NCBI GenBank assembly: GCA_946407015.1
Contig: CAMJML010000001.1
Location: 186,001-250,000, forward strand
DNA: 64,000 nt
Direction of reading: 5' to 3'
From: an uncultured Selenomonadales bacterium
GTDB lineage: Bacteria > Bacillota > Negativicutes > DSM-1736 > Dendrosporobacteraceae
The position numbers were made by a program, and so were the translations under genes. Below the pieces are notes generated by a model. It was not told the DNA's origin. It saw only the letters and a program-made list of their open reading frames with translations, and searched no databases. This document shows, piece by piece, positions 16,827 to 26,139 of this stretch (the first letter of the stretch is position 1; each line of letters begins with the position of its first letter).

Positions 16827-16946
16827 AAAAGAGAAGAGACGAAAAACAAAAGCTACCAAAAATAAATCTTAAATAGTAGGAATTTTTAAAAATCTGTCGA
16901 ACCATGTAACAAAATGGTAATTTTGACAAAGTGGGGGTAGAGTTGT

Positions 16947-19808
16947 ATGAGTATGAAGCCAAGGCAGAGTGACATTACCAATCTTCCAGCAGACTATCAA
17001 GCATTTTATAACCAAATTGTGCAATTTATCCCGCAAACCCGGATTTTTGCCGATCCAATCAGGACGTATGCGTACGGGGTTGATGCCAGCCTATACCGCT
17101 TAAACCCTAAGTTAGTGGTGAAGGTTCGCAGTATCGAGGAAGTGTCCTCTATTTTGAAAATTGCTCACGGATTAAAAGTTCCGGTGACTTTCCGGGCGGC
17201 CGGAACCAGCTTATCCGGGCAGGCGCTCACCGATTCGGTGCTATTGGTCTTAGCCGGCGGCTGGAGCAACTATCAGGTCAGCGGCGACGGCGGGAGCATT
17301 TCACTGGAGCCAGGGATTATTGGGGCTGAAGCCAATGCTTACCTGCGGCAGTTTGCCCGTAAAATCGGCCCTGATCCGGCTTCGATCAACCATGCCATGA
17401 TTGGCGGGATCGCAGCCAATAATGCCAGCGGCATGTGCTGTGGGACCTCAGACAATAGCTATAAAACGGTGGCCAGCATGAAGGTGGTATTTGCTGACGG
17501 AACGCTGTTAGATACTGCCGATGAGCAGTCCAAAGCCCAGTGGGCCAGCCAGCATCCTGAACTCATTCAGGCTATTGAGGCGATACGCAATGAGATCAAT
17601 GCCGACCAGCAACTGCGGTCGCTGATTGCTCATAAATTTAAGATCAAAAATACAACCGGTTATAGCCTGAATGCCTTTGTGGACTATCATGATCCGTATG
17701 ATATCATCAATCATCTCATGATCGGTTCGGAAGGCACGTTAGGGTTTATTGCCGAAATTACATACAAGACGGTCATCGATCATGCGCATAAAGCGTCGGC
17801 GCTGATGATCTTCCCTGATCTGGCCAGTGCCTGCCAGGCGGTTATGCGCTTAAGCCGTCCGCTGGTTGCTGCCGCCGAGCTGATTGACCGGGCTTCGCTG
17901 ACTTCAGTTGAGGATAAACCGGGCATGCCGGCTTATTTAAAAACCCTGGATGCCGGTGCAACGGCGCTGTTGGTGGAAATCCGGACCGAAGAAAGGGCTG
18001 CGCTCCTCAAGCAAATGGAAGAGGTTAAAGCGCTGCTGGCGGATATTCAGACCGTATTCCCGATCGAATTCACCGATGTTAAAGCCGAGTACGAAAAGCT
18101 CTGGAAAATCCGGGCCGGCGTATTCCCTGCGGTTGGCGGTATCCGCGAAATCGGCACTTCCGTTATTATCGAGGATGTGGCCTTTCCGAAAGAAAAGCTG
18201 GCCGATGCCGTACTGGCGCTGCGGGAATGCATGAACCGGAATGGCTACAGCAGCGGTATTATCTACGGCCATGCGCTGGACGGCAATGTGCATTTCGTCT
18301 TTACCCAGGCCTTTAATACGGCTGAGGAAATTGAACGCTATCGACTGTTCATTGACGAGGTTTGTACAATGGTAGTCGAGAAGTTTGACGGCTCTTTGAA
18401 GGCTGAGCATGGCACAGGCCGTAATATGGCCCCGTTTGTGGAAATGGAATGGGGTAAAAAGGCTTATCAGTTTATGCAGCGCTTAAAACAGGCTTTCGAT
18501 CCTGAAAATCTGATTAACCCGGATGTCATTATGACCAATAATCCGAACTTGTTCCTGGAAAACCTCAAGACCATGCCAAAGACCCATGATGTGGTGGACC
18601 GCTGTATTGAATGCGGCTATTGCGAAGTCAATTGCCCGTCTAAAAACCTGACCAGCACGCCACGGCAGCGGATTGCCGTCCAACGGGAAATTACCCGCTT
18701 AAGAAATACCGGTTCTGATCCTGAACGGTTAAGACGGTTTGAGGAAGATTATGAGTATTTCGGTGATGAAACCTGTGCGACCGATGGACTGTGCGAAACT
18801 ACTTGCCCGCTATCCATCAATACCGGATCGTTTACCAAACAGGACCGTTCGACGAAAGTAACGCCACAGGCGAAAAAGATTGCCAAGTTTATGACCGAAA
18901 ATTTTGGCGGCGTCACAACCATGGCCAAACTGGGAATGGCCGGTGCCCATTTAGCCCATTCGGTACTGGGGACTTGCGGGATGAACAGTATTGCGGCTGG
19001 AGCGCGCAGCTTAAGCGGCAACAAAATTCCAAAATGGAACAAATGGCTGCCGCGCGGCGGGGCGACTCCGCATCGCCTGACCCAAAACAGCCAGAGCGAA
19101 CTGAAAGTCGTTTATTTCCCAAGCTGTGTCACCAGAACGATGGGGCCGTCTAAGGACGATCCAGACCAGCGTCAAGTCAGCGAAGTGATGCTGTCCCTTT
19201 TGGATAAAGCCGGCTACCGTGTTATTTATCCGCAGGATATGGATCAACTATGCTGCGGGATGCCGTTTGAGAGCAAAGGCTATTTTGAGGCGGCTGACAG
19301 TATGAGCAGCAAGCTGGAAAAAGCACTGCTGGCGGCCAGCAATAATGGCGAATATGCCATCCTTTGCGATACCAGCCCTTGCGTGTACCGCATGAAACGC
19401 GTAATGGACAAACGCCTCAAGATTCATGATACGGTTGAGTTTATTCATGATCTGCTGCTGCCCAGACTGGAGCTGGTGAAATCGCCGGAAACGGTTGCGG
19501 TCCACGTGACCTGCAGTGCGACCAAAATGGGCTTGGCCGAAAAATTCAAAGCGATTGCCCAGGCTTGTGCCACCAAAGTGGTTGTGCCGGAAAAAGTCAG
19601 ATGCTGTGGCTTTGCCGGGGATAAGGGCTTTGAAGTGCCTGAACTCAATGAGTCGGCACTGGAACACTTGAAAGAAGCCCTGCCGCATGATTGCCACTGC
19701 GGTTACTCCAACAGCCGGACCTGCGAAATCGGGCTGGCCAATACAGCCGGTATCAGCTATCAGTCCATCGCTTATCTGGTCGATAAATGCGCGCAAAGCA
19801 AAAACTAA
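16947..19808 (+). CDS. FAD/Fe-S D-2-hydroxyacid (D-lactate or glycolate type) dehydrogenase, GlcD-GlcF-like fusion
   Basis: A 953-residue respiratory-type dehydrogenase. The N-terminal part (about 1-530) is the PCMH FAD-binding and FAD-oxidase C fold, with FRAAGTSLSGQAL, NNASGMCCGT, GSEGTLGFIAEITYKT and the metal-site region GHALDGNVHFVFTQAF...AEHGTGRN. A ferredoxin-like domain follows with CIECGYCEVNCPSKN and CATDGLCETTCP. The C-terminal part has two CCG cysteine domains (YFPSCV...LCCGMPF and HVTCSATKMG...RCCGFAG). The order matches the Shewanella Dld-II / E. coli YdiJ class, so D-lactate, glycolate and D-2-hydroxyglutarate are all possible substrates. Electrons probably go to quinone. It stands alone between cydAB and cydDC. 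Confidence 0.85.
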   Translation: MSMKPRQSDITNLPADYQAFYNQIVQFIPQTRIFADPIRTYAYGVDASLYRLNPKLVVKVRSIEEVSSILKIAHGLKVPVTFRAAGTSLSGQALTDSVLLVLAGGWSNYQVSGDGGSISLEPGIIGAEANAYLRQFARKIGPDPASINHAMIGGIAANNASGMCCGTSDNSYKTVASMKVVFADGTLLDTADEQSKAQWASQHPELIQAIEAIRNEINADQQLRSLIAHKFKIKNTTGYSLNAFVDYHDPYDIINHLMIGSEGTLGFIAEITYKTVIDHAHKASALMIFPDLASACQAVMRLSRPLVAAAELIDRASLTSVEDKPGMPAYLKTLDAGATALLVEIRTEERAALLKQMEEVKALLADIQTVFPIEFTDVKAEYEKLWKIRAGVFPAVGGIREIGTSVIIEDVAFPKEKLADAVLALRECMNRNGYSSGIIYGHALDGNVHFVFTQAFNTAEEIERYRLFIDEVCTMVVEKFDGSLKAEHGTGRNMAPFVEMEWGKKAYQFMQRLKQAFDPENLINPDVIMTNNPNLFLENLKTMPKTHDVVDRCIECGYCEVNCPSKNLTSTPRQRIAVQREITRLRNTGSDPERLRRFEEDYEYFGDETCATDGLCETTCPLSINTGSFTKQDRSTKVTPQAKKIAKFMTENFGGVTTMAKLGMAGAHLAHSVLGTCGMNSIAAGARSLSGNKIPKWNKWLPRGGATPHRLTQNSQSELKVVYFPSCVTRTMGPSKDDPDQRQVSEVMLSLLDKAGYRVIYPQDMDQLCCGMPFESKGYFEAADSMSSKLEKALLAASNNGEYAILCDTSPCVYRMKRVMDKRLKIHDTVEFIHDLLLPRLELVKSPETVAVHVTCSATKMGLAEKFKAIAQACATKVVVPEKVRCCGFAGDKGFEVPELNESALEHLKEALPHDCHCGYSNSRTCEIGLANTAGISYQSIAYLVDKCAQSKN

Positions 19809-19831
19809 AAATTTTTTGTACGAGTGTCTTG

Positions 19832-19851
19832 AGGCCGGAGTAATCCGGCCT
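19832..19851 (+). terminator. Hairpin after the dehydrogenase gene
   Basis: Perfect AGGCCGGA-GTAA-TCCGGCCT stem with tetraloop. It lacks a real T run (TAAATATAT follows), so it may be a weak terminator or a 3'-end stabiliser. Confidence 0.5.
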
Positions 19852-19894
19852 TAAATATATTACAATATAGGTAAACAAGAAGGAGGCTGATGGT

Positions 19895-20230
19895 GTGCGA
19901 TCTGATTTGTTATTAAAACTGACTAAAAAATATGCTCAGGAAGACAAGGAGCATTTTCAAAAAGTAGAAATGACCGGCCCTCATGATTACGTGCTAATGG
20001 AGTTTTATAAAGAGGCTCAGCAGGAGAATCCGGACATGGCCAGGATTACGCCGGAATTGGTTCAGCTCAATGAAACGATTTTCAGGATTGCGGTGAAAAA
20101 ACTGCAGGACAAGGGCTATATTGAAGGCGCGGAGATTGAGGTCAGCGAGACGGGCATGCCGGTCCGGGTGGATGTCGCCAAGGTGAAAGTGACACCGGCC
20201 GGAGTGGAATATGAAAAGCATTTAGGATAA
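19895..20230 (+). CDS. Hypothetical protein with a winged-helix-like C terminus
   Basis: An unrecognised 111-residue cytoplasmic protein. It is charged and helical at the start (LTKKYAQEDKEHFQKVEM). The second half, with a helix followed by KLQDKGYIEGAEIEV and ending VKVTPAGVEYEKHLG, looks like a small winged-helix domain of the YjcQ kind; this is a guess. It starts at GTG eight bases after AGGAGG and lies 24 bases before cydD, so it is probably in the cydDC transcript. Confidence 0.7.
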   Translation: MRSDLLLKLTKKYAQEDKEHFQKVEMTGPHDYVLMEFYKEAQQENPDMARITPELVQLNETIFRIAVKKLQDKGYIEGAEIEVSETGMPVRVDVAKVKVTPAGVEYEKHLG

Positions 20231-20254
20231 TCAAACCGGAAGGGCGGACATGTG

Positions 20255-21982
20255 ATGATTGATAAGCGCCTTAACCGGGAGATGGGACACTATCGGCTGC
20301 TGTTTTTCATGCTGGTTGGCTTGAGTTTAGGCAGTGGTATTCTGGTTGTTTTGCAGGCCGATATGCTGACGAAAATCATTGACGGTGTATTCTTAGGCGG
20401 CCTGGATGTTGCCGGGGTTGAGCACTGGCTGTATGGACTGCTGGGCATTATGGTGCTGAAAGCACTGCTCATCTGGTTGAATGAATTTTATGCCCACCGG
20501 CTGGCCGTCGGCATCAAAAGCAGCCTGAGGGAGCGTCTGGCGGGCCATTTGCTGGCGTTGGGTCCGGTGAGCATCCGTGGCGAGCAGGCCGGTGAACTGA
20601 TCAGCTTGCTGGTCGAAGGGATCGAAAATATTGAACCTTATTTTGCCCGTTTTTTGCCGCAACTGGTCATTGCGGCGGTAGTCCCGCTGCTGATTCTGGG
20701 GTTTGTGGTGCCGCTTGATGCCACGACTGCCAGCCTGCTGCTGGTGACCGCCCCGCTGATTCCCGTATTCATGATCCTGATCGGGAAAATGGCGGAAAAG
20801 CTGAATAAGCGGCAGTGGGAGACCCTCTCCAGGCTCAGTGCTCATTTCCTGGATGTGCTGCAAGGATTAACCACCCTAAAAATTTTTGGCCGCAGTGTCG
20901 AGCAAGTCCGGGTCATTGCCCGCATGAGCGATGAGTTCCGGGATATTACACTCAGTGTGCTCAAGGTGGCCTTTATTTCAGCCCTGGTGCTTGAATTGGT
21001 AGCAACGATCAGTACTGCGCTGGTGGCTGTTACTGTCGGGCTGAGGCTGCTTTATTACAAACTGGCTTTCAGCCAGGCTTTTTTCCTGTTGCTGCTGGCA
21101 CCGGAGTTTTATTTGCCGCTGCGGCAGCTGGGCAGCCATTTTCATGCCGGCATGGCCGGCGTGAGTGCGGCTGAAAGAATCTATCACATTCTGGCCATGC
21201 CGGTGGGAAAGCAGCATCACGGCACCCAGAAGCTGGTTAGACAGGCGGAACTTGCGATTGAGTTTAAACAAGTTCATTTTGGTTATCAGGGCGGTGAGCG
21301 GCCGGCTTTGGCCGGTTTTGATCTCAAGCTGATGCCCGGCGAGCAGGTGGCGCTGGTTGGGGCCAGCGGTGCCGGTAAAAGTACGGTGGCGAATTTACTC
21401 TTGGGCTTTATCGAACCTCAGCAGGGTGAAATTTTGGTGAATGGCTTTCCGTTAAGCGACATTACGCTAGCTTCCTGGCTGGATCAGGTTGCGTATTTGC
21501 CGCAGGCCAGTCATCTGTTTTATGGCACGGTGGCTGAAAACATCCGTTTAGGCCGTCCGGAGGCTTCGGAGGCGGCTGTCGAGGCGGCGGCTGTGGCGGC
21601 TGGAGCGCATGAGTTTATCGCCGGTCTGCCGCAGGGCTATGCTACACCGGTCGGGGAAGGCGGGCATGGGCTGAGCGGCGGTGAAAAGCGGCGGATTGCC
21701 ATTGCCAGAGCCTTTTTAAAAGATGCGCCGTTTCTCATTCTGGATGAAGCCACAGCCGGTTTGGATGCCAAGAACGAGTATGAGCTTCAGCTGGCGCTCA
21801 AGCGGCTAATGACCGGCCGGACCGTGCTCTTGATTGCCCATCGTTTAAGTACGGTGGTGCACGCCGACCGGATTGTGGTGGTGGATCAGGGCCGGGTGGC
21901 CGAATGCGGGCGGCATGAAGAACTGATCGGTCAAAAAGGACTTTATTATCAATTATTAACGGCTTTCCGGGGGGACGTATGA
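20255..21982 (+). CDS. cydD: ABC transporter CydD, cytochrome bd assembly
   Basis: Half-transporter (six membrane helices plus ATPase) of the CydDC exporter, which is needed for assembly of cytochrome bd and is linked to glutathione/cysteine and heme handling. The nucleotide-binding domain has Walker A GASGAGKST, signature LSGGEKRRIAIARAF and Walker B FLILDEATAG, then the H-loop LLIAHRLSTVV. The length of 575 residues is normal. A GTG at 20252 directly before the ATG is an alternative start. It overlaps cydC by four bases. Both ABC halves here are lengthwise standard, with no fusion. Confidence 0.9.
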   Translation: MIDKRLNREMGHYRLLFFMLVGLSLGSGILVVLQADMLTKIIDGVFLGGLDVAGVEHWLYGLLGIMVLKALLIWLNEFYAHRLAVGIKSSLRERLAGHLLALGPVSIRGEQAGELISLLVEGIENIEPYFARFLPQLVIAAVVPLLILGFVVPLDATTASLLLVTAPLIPVFMILIGKMAEKLNKRQWETLSRLSAHFLDVLQGLTTLKIFGRSVEQVRVIARMSDEFRDITLSVLKVAFISALVLELVATISTALVAVTVGLRLLYYKLAFSQAFFLLLLAPEFYLPLRQLGSHFHAGMAGVSAAERIYHILAMPVGKQHHGTQKLVRQAELAIEFKQVHFGYQGGERPALAGFDLKLMPGEQVALVGASGAGKSTVANLLLGFIEPQQGEILVNGFPLSDITLASWLDQVAYLPQASHLFYGTVAENIRLGRPEASEAAVEAAAVAAGAHEFIAGLPQGYATPVGEGGHGLSGGEKRRIAIARAFLKDAPFLILDEATAGLDAKNEYELQLALKRLMTGRTVLLIAHRLSTVVHADRIVVVDQGRVAECGRHEELIGQKGLYYQLLTAFRGDV

Positions 21983-23709
21983 AACCATTTGTCAGACTGA
22001 TTGCAATGCTGGCTCCCGTATGGCCGGTGATGCTGCTGGCCGTTTGTCTGGGCTGGCTGACCATTGCGGCCAATATTGGCCTGATGGTGACCTCGGCCTG
22101 GCTGATTGCGGCGGCTGCCCTGCATCCCTCGATTGCCGAGCTTTCGGTGGCGATTGTCGGGGTCCGCTTTTTCGGAGTGGCCAGAGCGGTTTTCCGCTAT
22201 TTAGAACGCTATATTTCTCATGATGCCACGTTTCGCATTCTCAGCCGGCTGCGGGTCGGATTTTATCAGCGGCTGGAGCCGCTGGCACCGGCCAACCTGC
22301 AGACCTGGCAAAGCGGTGAGCTGTTTAGTGCTATTGTGGGAGATGTTGAAACACTGAAGGATTTTTACCTGCGGGTCCTGGCTCCGCCGCTGATTGCCGT
22401 TTTGACGCTGACGGGACTGCTGCTGGTGTTTCAGCATTATTCGCTGTCTTTGGCAGCCTTGGTATTTGCCGGGTTTCTGTTGGCCGGAATTGTGCTGCCG
22501 CTGGCTGTTCGGCAGGTCAACAAAGGCGGCGGCAGCGAATTGGTAGCGGCCCGGGCGGCATTAAAAGCCTATTTGCTGGATACTGTCAATGGCATGACCG
22601 AGATTGCCGCCTTTGATCATCAACAGCGCCATCTTAGTACTATTCGCAATTTGAATGATCACCTGATCAGGCTGCAGGGACGAATTGCGGCTGTGAGCAG
22701 CTTAAGTGATTCCTGGGGCAGTCTGATCATGAACGGGACTTTGTGGGGTGTCTTATGGCTGCTCATTCCGCTGGTTCGCAGCGGAACGGTCGAAGGGGTT
22801 TATTTGGCGGCGATGGCGTTGGCTGTGCAAAGTAGTTTTGAGGCAGTATTGCCGCTGCCCATGGCTGTGCATTATTGCCAGGAAAGCCTGGCGGCTGCCA
22901 GGCGCTTATTCCGGCTGGTGGATGCTCCGGCGGCTGTTCTGCCTTCAGGCCAGGAGCAGTTTGCCGAACCGGAACAGGCGGAGGTTTGCGTCCAGGGAGT
23001 TTCTTTCGAATATGATGGCCTGGGAAAAGTCCTGAACCGGATATCCTTTTCTTTGCGGCCAGGCAAAAGAGTGGCCCTGATTGGACCAAGCGGAGCGGGC
23101 AAGAGTACGATCATTCATTTGCTGCTGCGCTTTTGGGAGATAGAATCCGGCTTGATTACGCTCAATGGCCGGGATTACCGGACCATCAACCCCGAAGCCG
23201 TCCGCAGGCTGTTTAGTGTGGTATCCCAGCAAACGCATATTTTTAACGCCAGCATTCGCGAAAATATTCTGTTGGCCTGCCCGGAAGCGGGCGAGCGTGA
23301 ACTGATGGCTGCTGTCCGCGGGGCTGCCTTGGATGAGTTTACAGCAGGCTTGCCGGAAGGCCTGGATACCCAGGTAGGCAACAACGGGCAAGCCTTATCA
23401 GGCGGTCAGCGGCAGCGGATTGCCATTGCCCGGGCGCTGCTGAAAAATACGCCGGTTTTGTTGCTGGATGAGCCGACAGTCGGACTTGATCCCATTACGG
23501 CCAAGCAGATTATGAATACGATTGATACGCTGATGCGCGGACGGGCCACGTTGCTCATTACCCACGATCTGACCGATGTCGAGACGATGGATGAAATTTT
23601 AGTGCTGGACCAGGGAGAAGTGACGGAACGGGGAACGTTTGCCGAACTGCTGAACAGCCAGGGCTTGTTTGCCCGGTTATGGCATTTGCAGCAAACTCCG
23701 CTGGCGTAA
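21979..23709 (+). CDS. cydC: ABC transporter CydC, cytochrome bd assembly
   Basis: Partner half of CydD, 576 residues. The membrane part contains RYLERYISHDATFRILSRLR, typical of CydC. The ATPase has Walker A GPSGAGKST, signature LSGGQRQRIAIARALL, Walker B VLLLDEPTVG and the H-loop LLITHDLTDVE. Its ATG lies in the cydD stop (ATGA), which implies coupled translation. The cydAB genes lie about 4 kb upstream in the same orientation, separated by the FAD/Fe-S dehydrogenase, and are transcribed separately. Confidence 0.9.
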   Translation: MKPFVRLIAMLAPVWPVMLLAVCLGWLTIAANIGLMVTSAWLIAAAALHPSIAELSVAIVGVRFFGVARAVFRYLERYISHDATFRILSRLRVGFYQRLEPLAPANLQTWQSGELFSAIVGDVETLKDFYLRVLAPPLIAVLTLTGLLLVFQHYSLSLAALVFAGFLLAGIVLPLAVRQVNKGGGSELVAARAALKAYLLDTVNGMTEIAAFDHQQRHLSTIRNLNDHLIRLQGRIAAVSSLSDSWGSLIMNGTLWGVLWLLIPLVRSGTVEGVYLAAMALAVQSSFEAVLPLPMAVHYCQESLAAARRLFRLVDAPAAVLPSGQEQFAEPEQAEVCVQGVSFEYDGLGKVLNRISFSLRPGKRVALIGPSGAGKSTIIHLLLRFWEIESGLITLNGRDYRTINPEAVRRLFSVVSQQTHIFNASIRENILLACPEAGERELMAAVRGAALDEFTAGLPEGLDTQVGNNGQALSGGQRQRIAIARALLKNTPVLLLDEPTVGLDPITAKQIMNTIDTLMRGRATLLITHDLTDVETMDEILVLDQGEVTERGTFAELLNSQGLFARLWHLQQTPLA

Positions 23710-23805
23710 TCTTTAGGACCCAGGGTTCATTTCTGCCCGAATGACTTGACCTCAGGCCAATATGTGATATGGTATTAATAGTGGTTAGATGAGGAGGGAG
23801 AGCAA

Positions 23806-24504
23806 GTGTCCGATTATCTTTATGAAGTAGATAAAGAGTGCGCTCTTTGCAGTCAATCATTTCGGGTAACGAAAGTAAAATCCCGCTTAATTAAAATTAA
23901 GCAAGATTCCGATTTTTGCACCTATTATAAAGATGTAAATCCGTATTATTACTCGATTTGGGTTTGTCCGCACTGCGGTTATGCGGCTGTAGACACTCAG
24001 TTTGACAGTTTGGTTCCGGCTGCAAAAGAAAAACTGACTAAGTTTTTAACCGAGCGGCAAGTGAATGTGAATTTTTGCGGTAACAGAACAAGGGAGCAGG
24101 CTATTGCGACTTATAAACTTGCGATCTTTTACAGCGAAATGCTGGACAGTTCGGCCAGCAAGCTTGGCGGGCTGTATTTGAAACTGGCCTGGCTATACCG
24201 GGAAGCCGGTTATACTGAGCAAGAACAGGCTGCACTCAGCAAAGCCGTGGAACATTATGAGCAGGCTTTATTCAGGGAGCGGTTACCGCTTGGCAGCATG
24301 ACCGAGGTAACCCTGACTTTTCTGGTAGGGGATTTGTTCAGGCGTACGGGGCAGGTCGAAAAGGCTATTCCGTATTTTAATAAAATCCTCTCCAATCCGC
24401 AGGCCAAAGCGGAACGCAACATTTACAATTTAGCCAGGGAAGTGTGGCAGGAAATTCGCGATTTACGGAAACAGCAGGAGTTAGAAGCTGTAGCTGAATC
24501 GTAG
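23806..24504 (+). CDS. DUF2225 protein with two zinc-ribbon-like CxxC pairs
   Basis: A 232-residue protein of the DUF2225 family, function unknown. The N terminus has CALCSQSF and later CPHCGYAAVDTQFD, likely a zinc ribbon. The remainder is helical and TPR-like (KLGGLYLKLAWLYREAGYTEQ, GDLFRRTGQVEKAIPYFNKIL). The start is GTG after GAGGAGGGAGAG. It ends one base before a strong symmetric terminator and appears to be a single-gene unit. Confidence 0.85.
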   Translation: MSDYLYEVDKECALCSQSFRVTKVKSRLIKIKQDSDFCTYYKDVNPYYYSIWVCPHCGYAAVDTQFDSLVPAAKEKLTKFLTERQVNVNFCGNRTREQAIATYKLAIFYSEMLDSSASKLGGLYLKLAWLYREAGYTEQEQAALSKAVEHYEQALFRERLPLGSMTEVTLTFLVGDLFRRTGQVEKAIPYFNKILSNPQAKAERNIYNLAREVWQEIRDLRKQQELEAVAES

Positions 24505-24508
24505 CGAA

Positions 24509-24537
24509 AAACCCCGGTACAAATTGTACCGGGGTTT
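24509..24537. terminator. Symmetric terminator after the DUF2225 gene
   Basis: AAACCCCGGTAC-AAATT-GTACCGGGGTTT, a perfect 12-bp stem, but with few T residues after it. Confidence 0.75.
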
Positions 24538-24566
24538 AAAAAATGTTTTGGATAAGGGTGATGGGT

Positions 24567-25244
24567 ATGATTCAGATTCCGGCCGATTTGCCGGCCAGTT
24601 TTATTCCTGCAGTTAGTTTTGCCAATCTGGAAACCAAGCTGACGGACTTATCGCCAGCAATGACCACCATCAGGGAAACCTGGGATGCTCAAACCCTGGC
24701 GAACCTGGAAAAAGGGGTGGTGGTTGTTCCTGACGATGTGATCAATCAGGCATTAGCAGCGGCTATTGCCGGGCAGGATCAGATTAAAGAGTTAACGGTC
24801 ACTTCGACGGGTGACGGTAAAATCAAAATCAAGGCGTTAACCCGGCAAACCGGTCATCTTTTAATGACTTGCCGGATTGAACAATTTGAGCATGACGGAC
24901 AACACTCAACTATGCGTTTAAAAGTGCTGGAGAAAAAACTGCCGGATAAGCCGATGATGTCCTGGATTTTCTCTAAGGTCAGTCTGGCCATGGCAGTTAA
25001 GTTTGCTGGTTCTGTCAGTATGGCGGAGGGGATGGCGGTGGATATCAAAGGCAATACGGTAGCGATTGATTTTCATCAGGCACTCTATCAATCGCGGTTT
25101 GGCGGTGTTGAGCTATTCGGGGTCAAACCGCTGGATGCGCTGGTTGTGCGTGAAGCGATTCCCCAGCAGGGTGCTGTTGAATTTCATACAGCCCTGGCGG
25201 CACCCGACAATGTAAAAGCCATGCTGCGAAATTTGCTGGAATAA
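24567..25244 (+). CDS. Hypothetical protein, 225 residues
   Basis: I do not recognise the family. No signal peptide or membrane segment is obvious. The centre has alternating beta-like segments (KIKIKALTRQTGHLLMTCRIEQF and TMRLKVLEKKLPDKP), and a hydrophobic helix MMSWIFSKVSLAMAVKF follows. The layout recalls lipid-binding DUF2993-like folds, but that is speculation. ATG 24567 is seven bases after AAGGGTG; ATG 24561 is possible. It stands between two terminators. Confidence 0.65.
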   Translation: MIQIPADLPASFIPAVSFANLETKLTDLSPAMTTIRETWDAQTLANLEKGVVVVPDDVINQALAAAIAGQDQIKELTVTSTGDGKIKIKALTRQTGHLLMTCRIEQFEHDGQHSTMRLKVLEKKLPDKPMMSWIFSKVSLAMAVKFAGSVSMAEGMAVDIKGNTVAIDFHQALYQSRFGGVELFGVKPLDALVVREAIPQQGAVEFHTALAAPDNVKAMLRNLLE

Positions 25245-25328
25245 TTTTGTCAGGGACTTGCCGGTGCGTAGGAATTTTTTGGGTTGTGGAGAAATATCTT
25301 CCTATAACGAGTTAAAGGAGGTAAACCC

Positions 25329-25898
25329 ATGACTAAAAAAATCCTGTTGTTAACCGGTGATTGTGCAGAAGATTATGAGGTGAAGGTCCCGCAGCAGGCG
25401 CTGATGATGCTTGGCTATCAGGTTGATGTAGCGGCACCAAACAAAAAGGCAGGCGACATGCTGCAACTGGTTGTCCATGATTTTACCAACCTTGATACGT
25501 ATATTGAATTGACCGGGCATCGCATTCCGGTGGATATTCCGGCTGCTGAGGCTAAAGCGGAAGATTATGCCGGCTTGGTTGTCCCAGGCGGGCGGGCTCC
25601 TGAGTATATCCGGATGTATGATGAGGTGATTGCGTTAGTCCAGGCTTTTTTCGCGGCCGGCAAGCCGGTAGCGGCGATCTGCCATGGTACGCAGCTGTTG
25701 GCTCCGGCTGATGTATTAACCGGACTGACTGTGACTTCTTATCCGGCTTGCGCTGCCGAGTGCCGCATTGCCGGGGCGGAGTGGCAAAATCAGCCTGTGG
25801 TTGTGAGCGGTAATCTGGTGACGGCACAGGCCTGGCCGAATCATCCGGAATGGCTGCGGGCGTTTGTGGAACTCTTGGGAGCAAAAATCAGCATATAG
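25329..25898 (+). CDS. DJ-1/PfpI family protein
   Basis: A 189-residue member of the class I glutamine-amidotransferase-like DJ-1/PfpI superfamily (deglycase, chaperone or protease activities are reported in the family). The nucleophile elbow AAICHGTQ carries the Cys-His pair, and the N-terminal GDCAEDYEV supplies the conserved acidic residue. GLVVPGGRAPEYIR is also diagnostic. It follows AAAGGAGG at good spacing and ends at a terminator, as a single gene. Confidence 0.9.
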   Translation: MTKKILLLTGDCAEDYEVKVPQQALMMLGYQVDVAAPNKKAGDMLQLVVHDFTNLDTYIELTGHRIPVDIPAAEAKAEDYAGLVVPGGRAPEYIRMYDEVIALVQAFFAAGKPVAAICHGTQLLAPADVLTGLTVTSYPACAAECRIAGAEWQNQPVVVSGNLVTAQAWPNHPEWLRAFVELLGAKISI

Positions 25899-25904
25899 AT
25901 AGCC

Positions 25905-25932
25905 AAAGACCTGCCGGTGGCAGGTCTTTTTT
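25905..25932 (+). terminator. Terminator of the DJ-1/PfpI gene
   Basis: AAAGACCTGCC / GGCAGGTCTTT stem, three-base loop, T run. Confidence 0.88.
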
Positions 25933-26010
25933 GCTGTTAGTAGATTGACAGTACTGGCGTTGAGTAATTTCTGTGGTCGTGGCTCTATGAAGTCTGTCTT
26001 AAACCGGCAA

Positions 26011-26104
26011 CCGGGATATCTGCCGCTACGGACGTTCCCGACGCCGTTACCGGCAGCCAAGCTGCCGACGGCTGTGGTCACAAGTCCCGCGACAGAAATC
26101 CCGG
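26011..26104 (+). repeat. Dispersed palindromic repeat, copy 1
   Basis: A 66-bp core (26025-26090, from GCTACGGACGTTCC to GGTCACAAGTCCCGC) is nearly identical to a second copy at 31528-31593. It is flanked by inverted arms CCGGGATATCTG / CAGAAATCCCGG, one mismatch. An inner stem is GGCAGC-CAA-GCTGCC. Arms and inner stem differ in sequence from copy 2 but keep pairing. No gene is visible in 25937-26341. Confidence 0.8.
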
Positions 26105-26139
26105 CCGCCAGCTTGATAATTCTGTTAAAAATAAAAATT

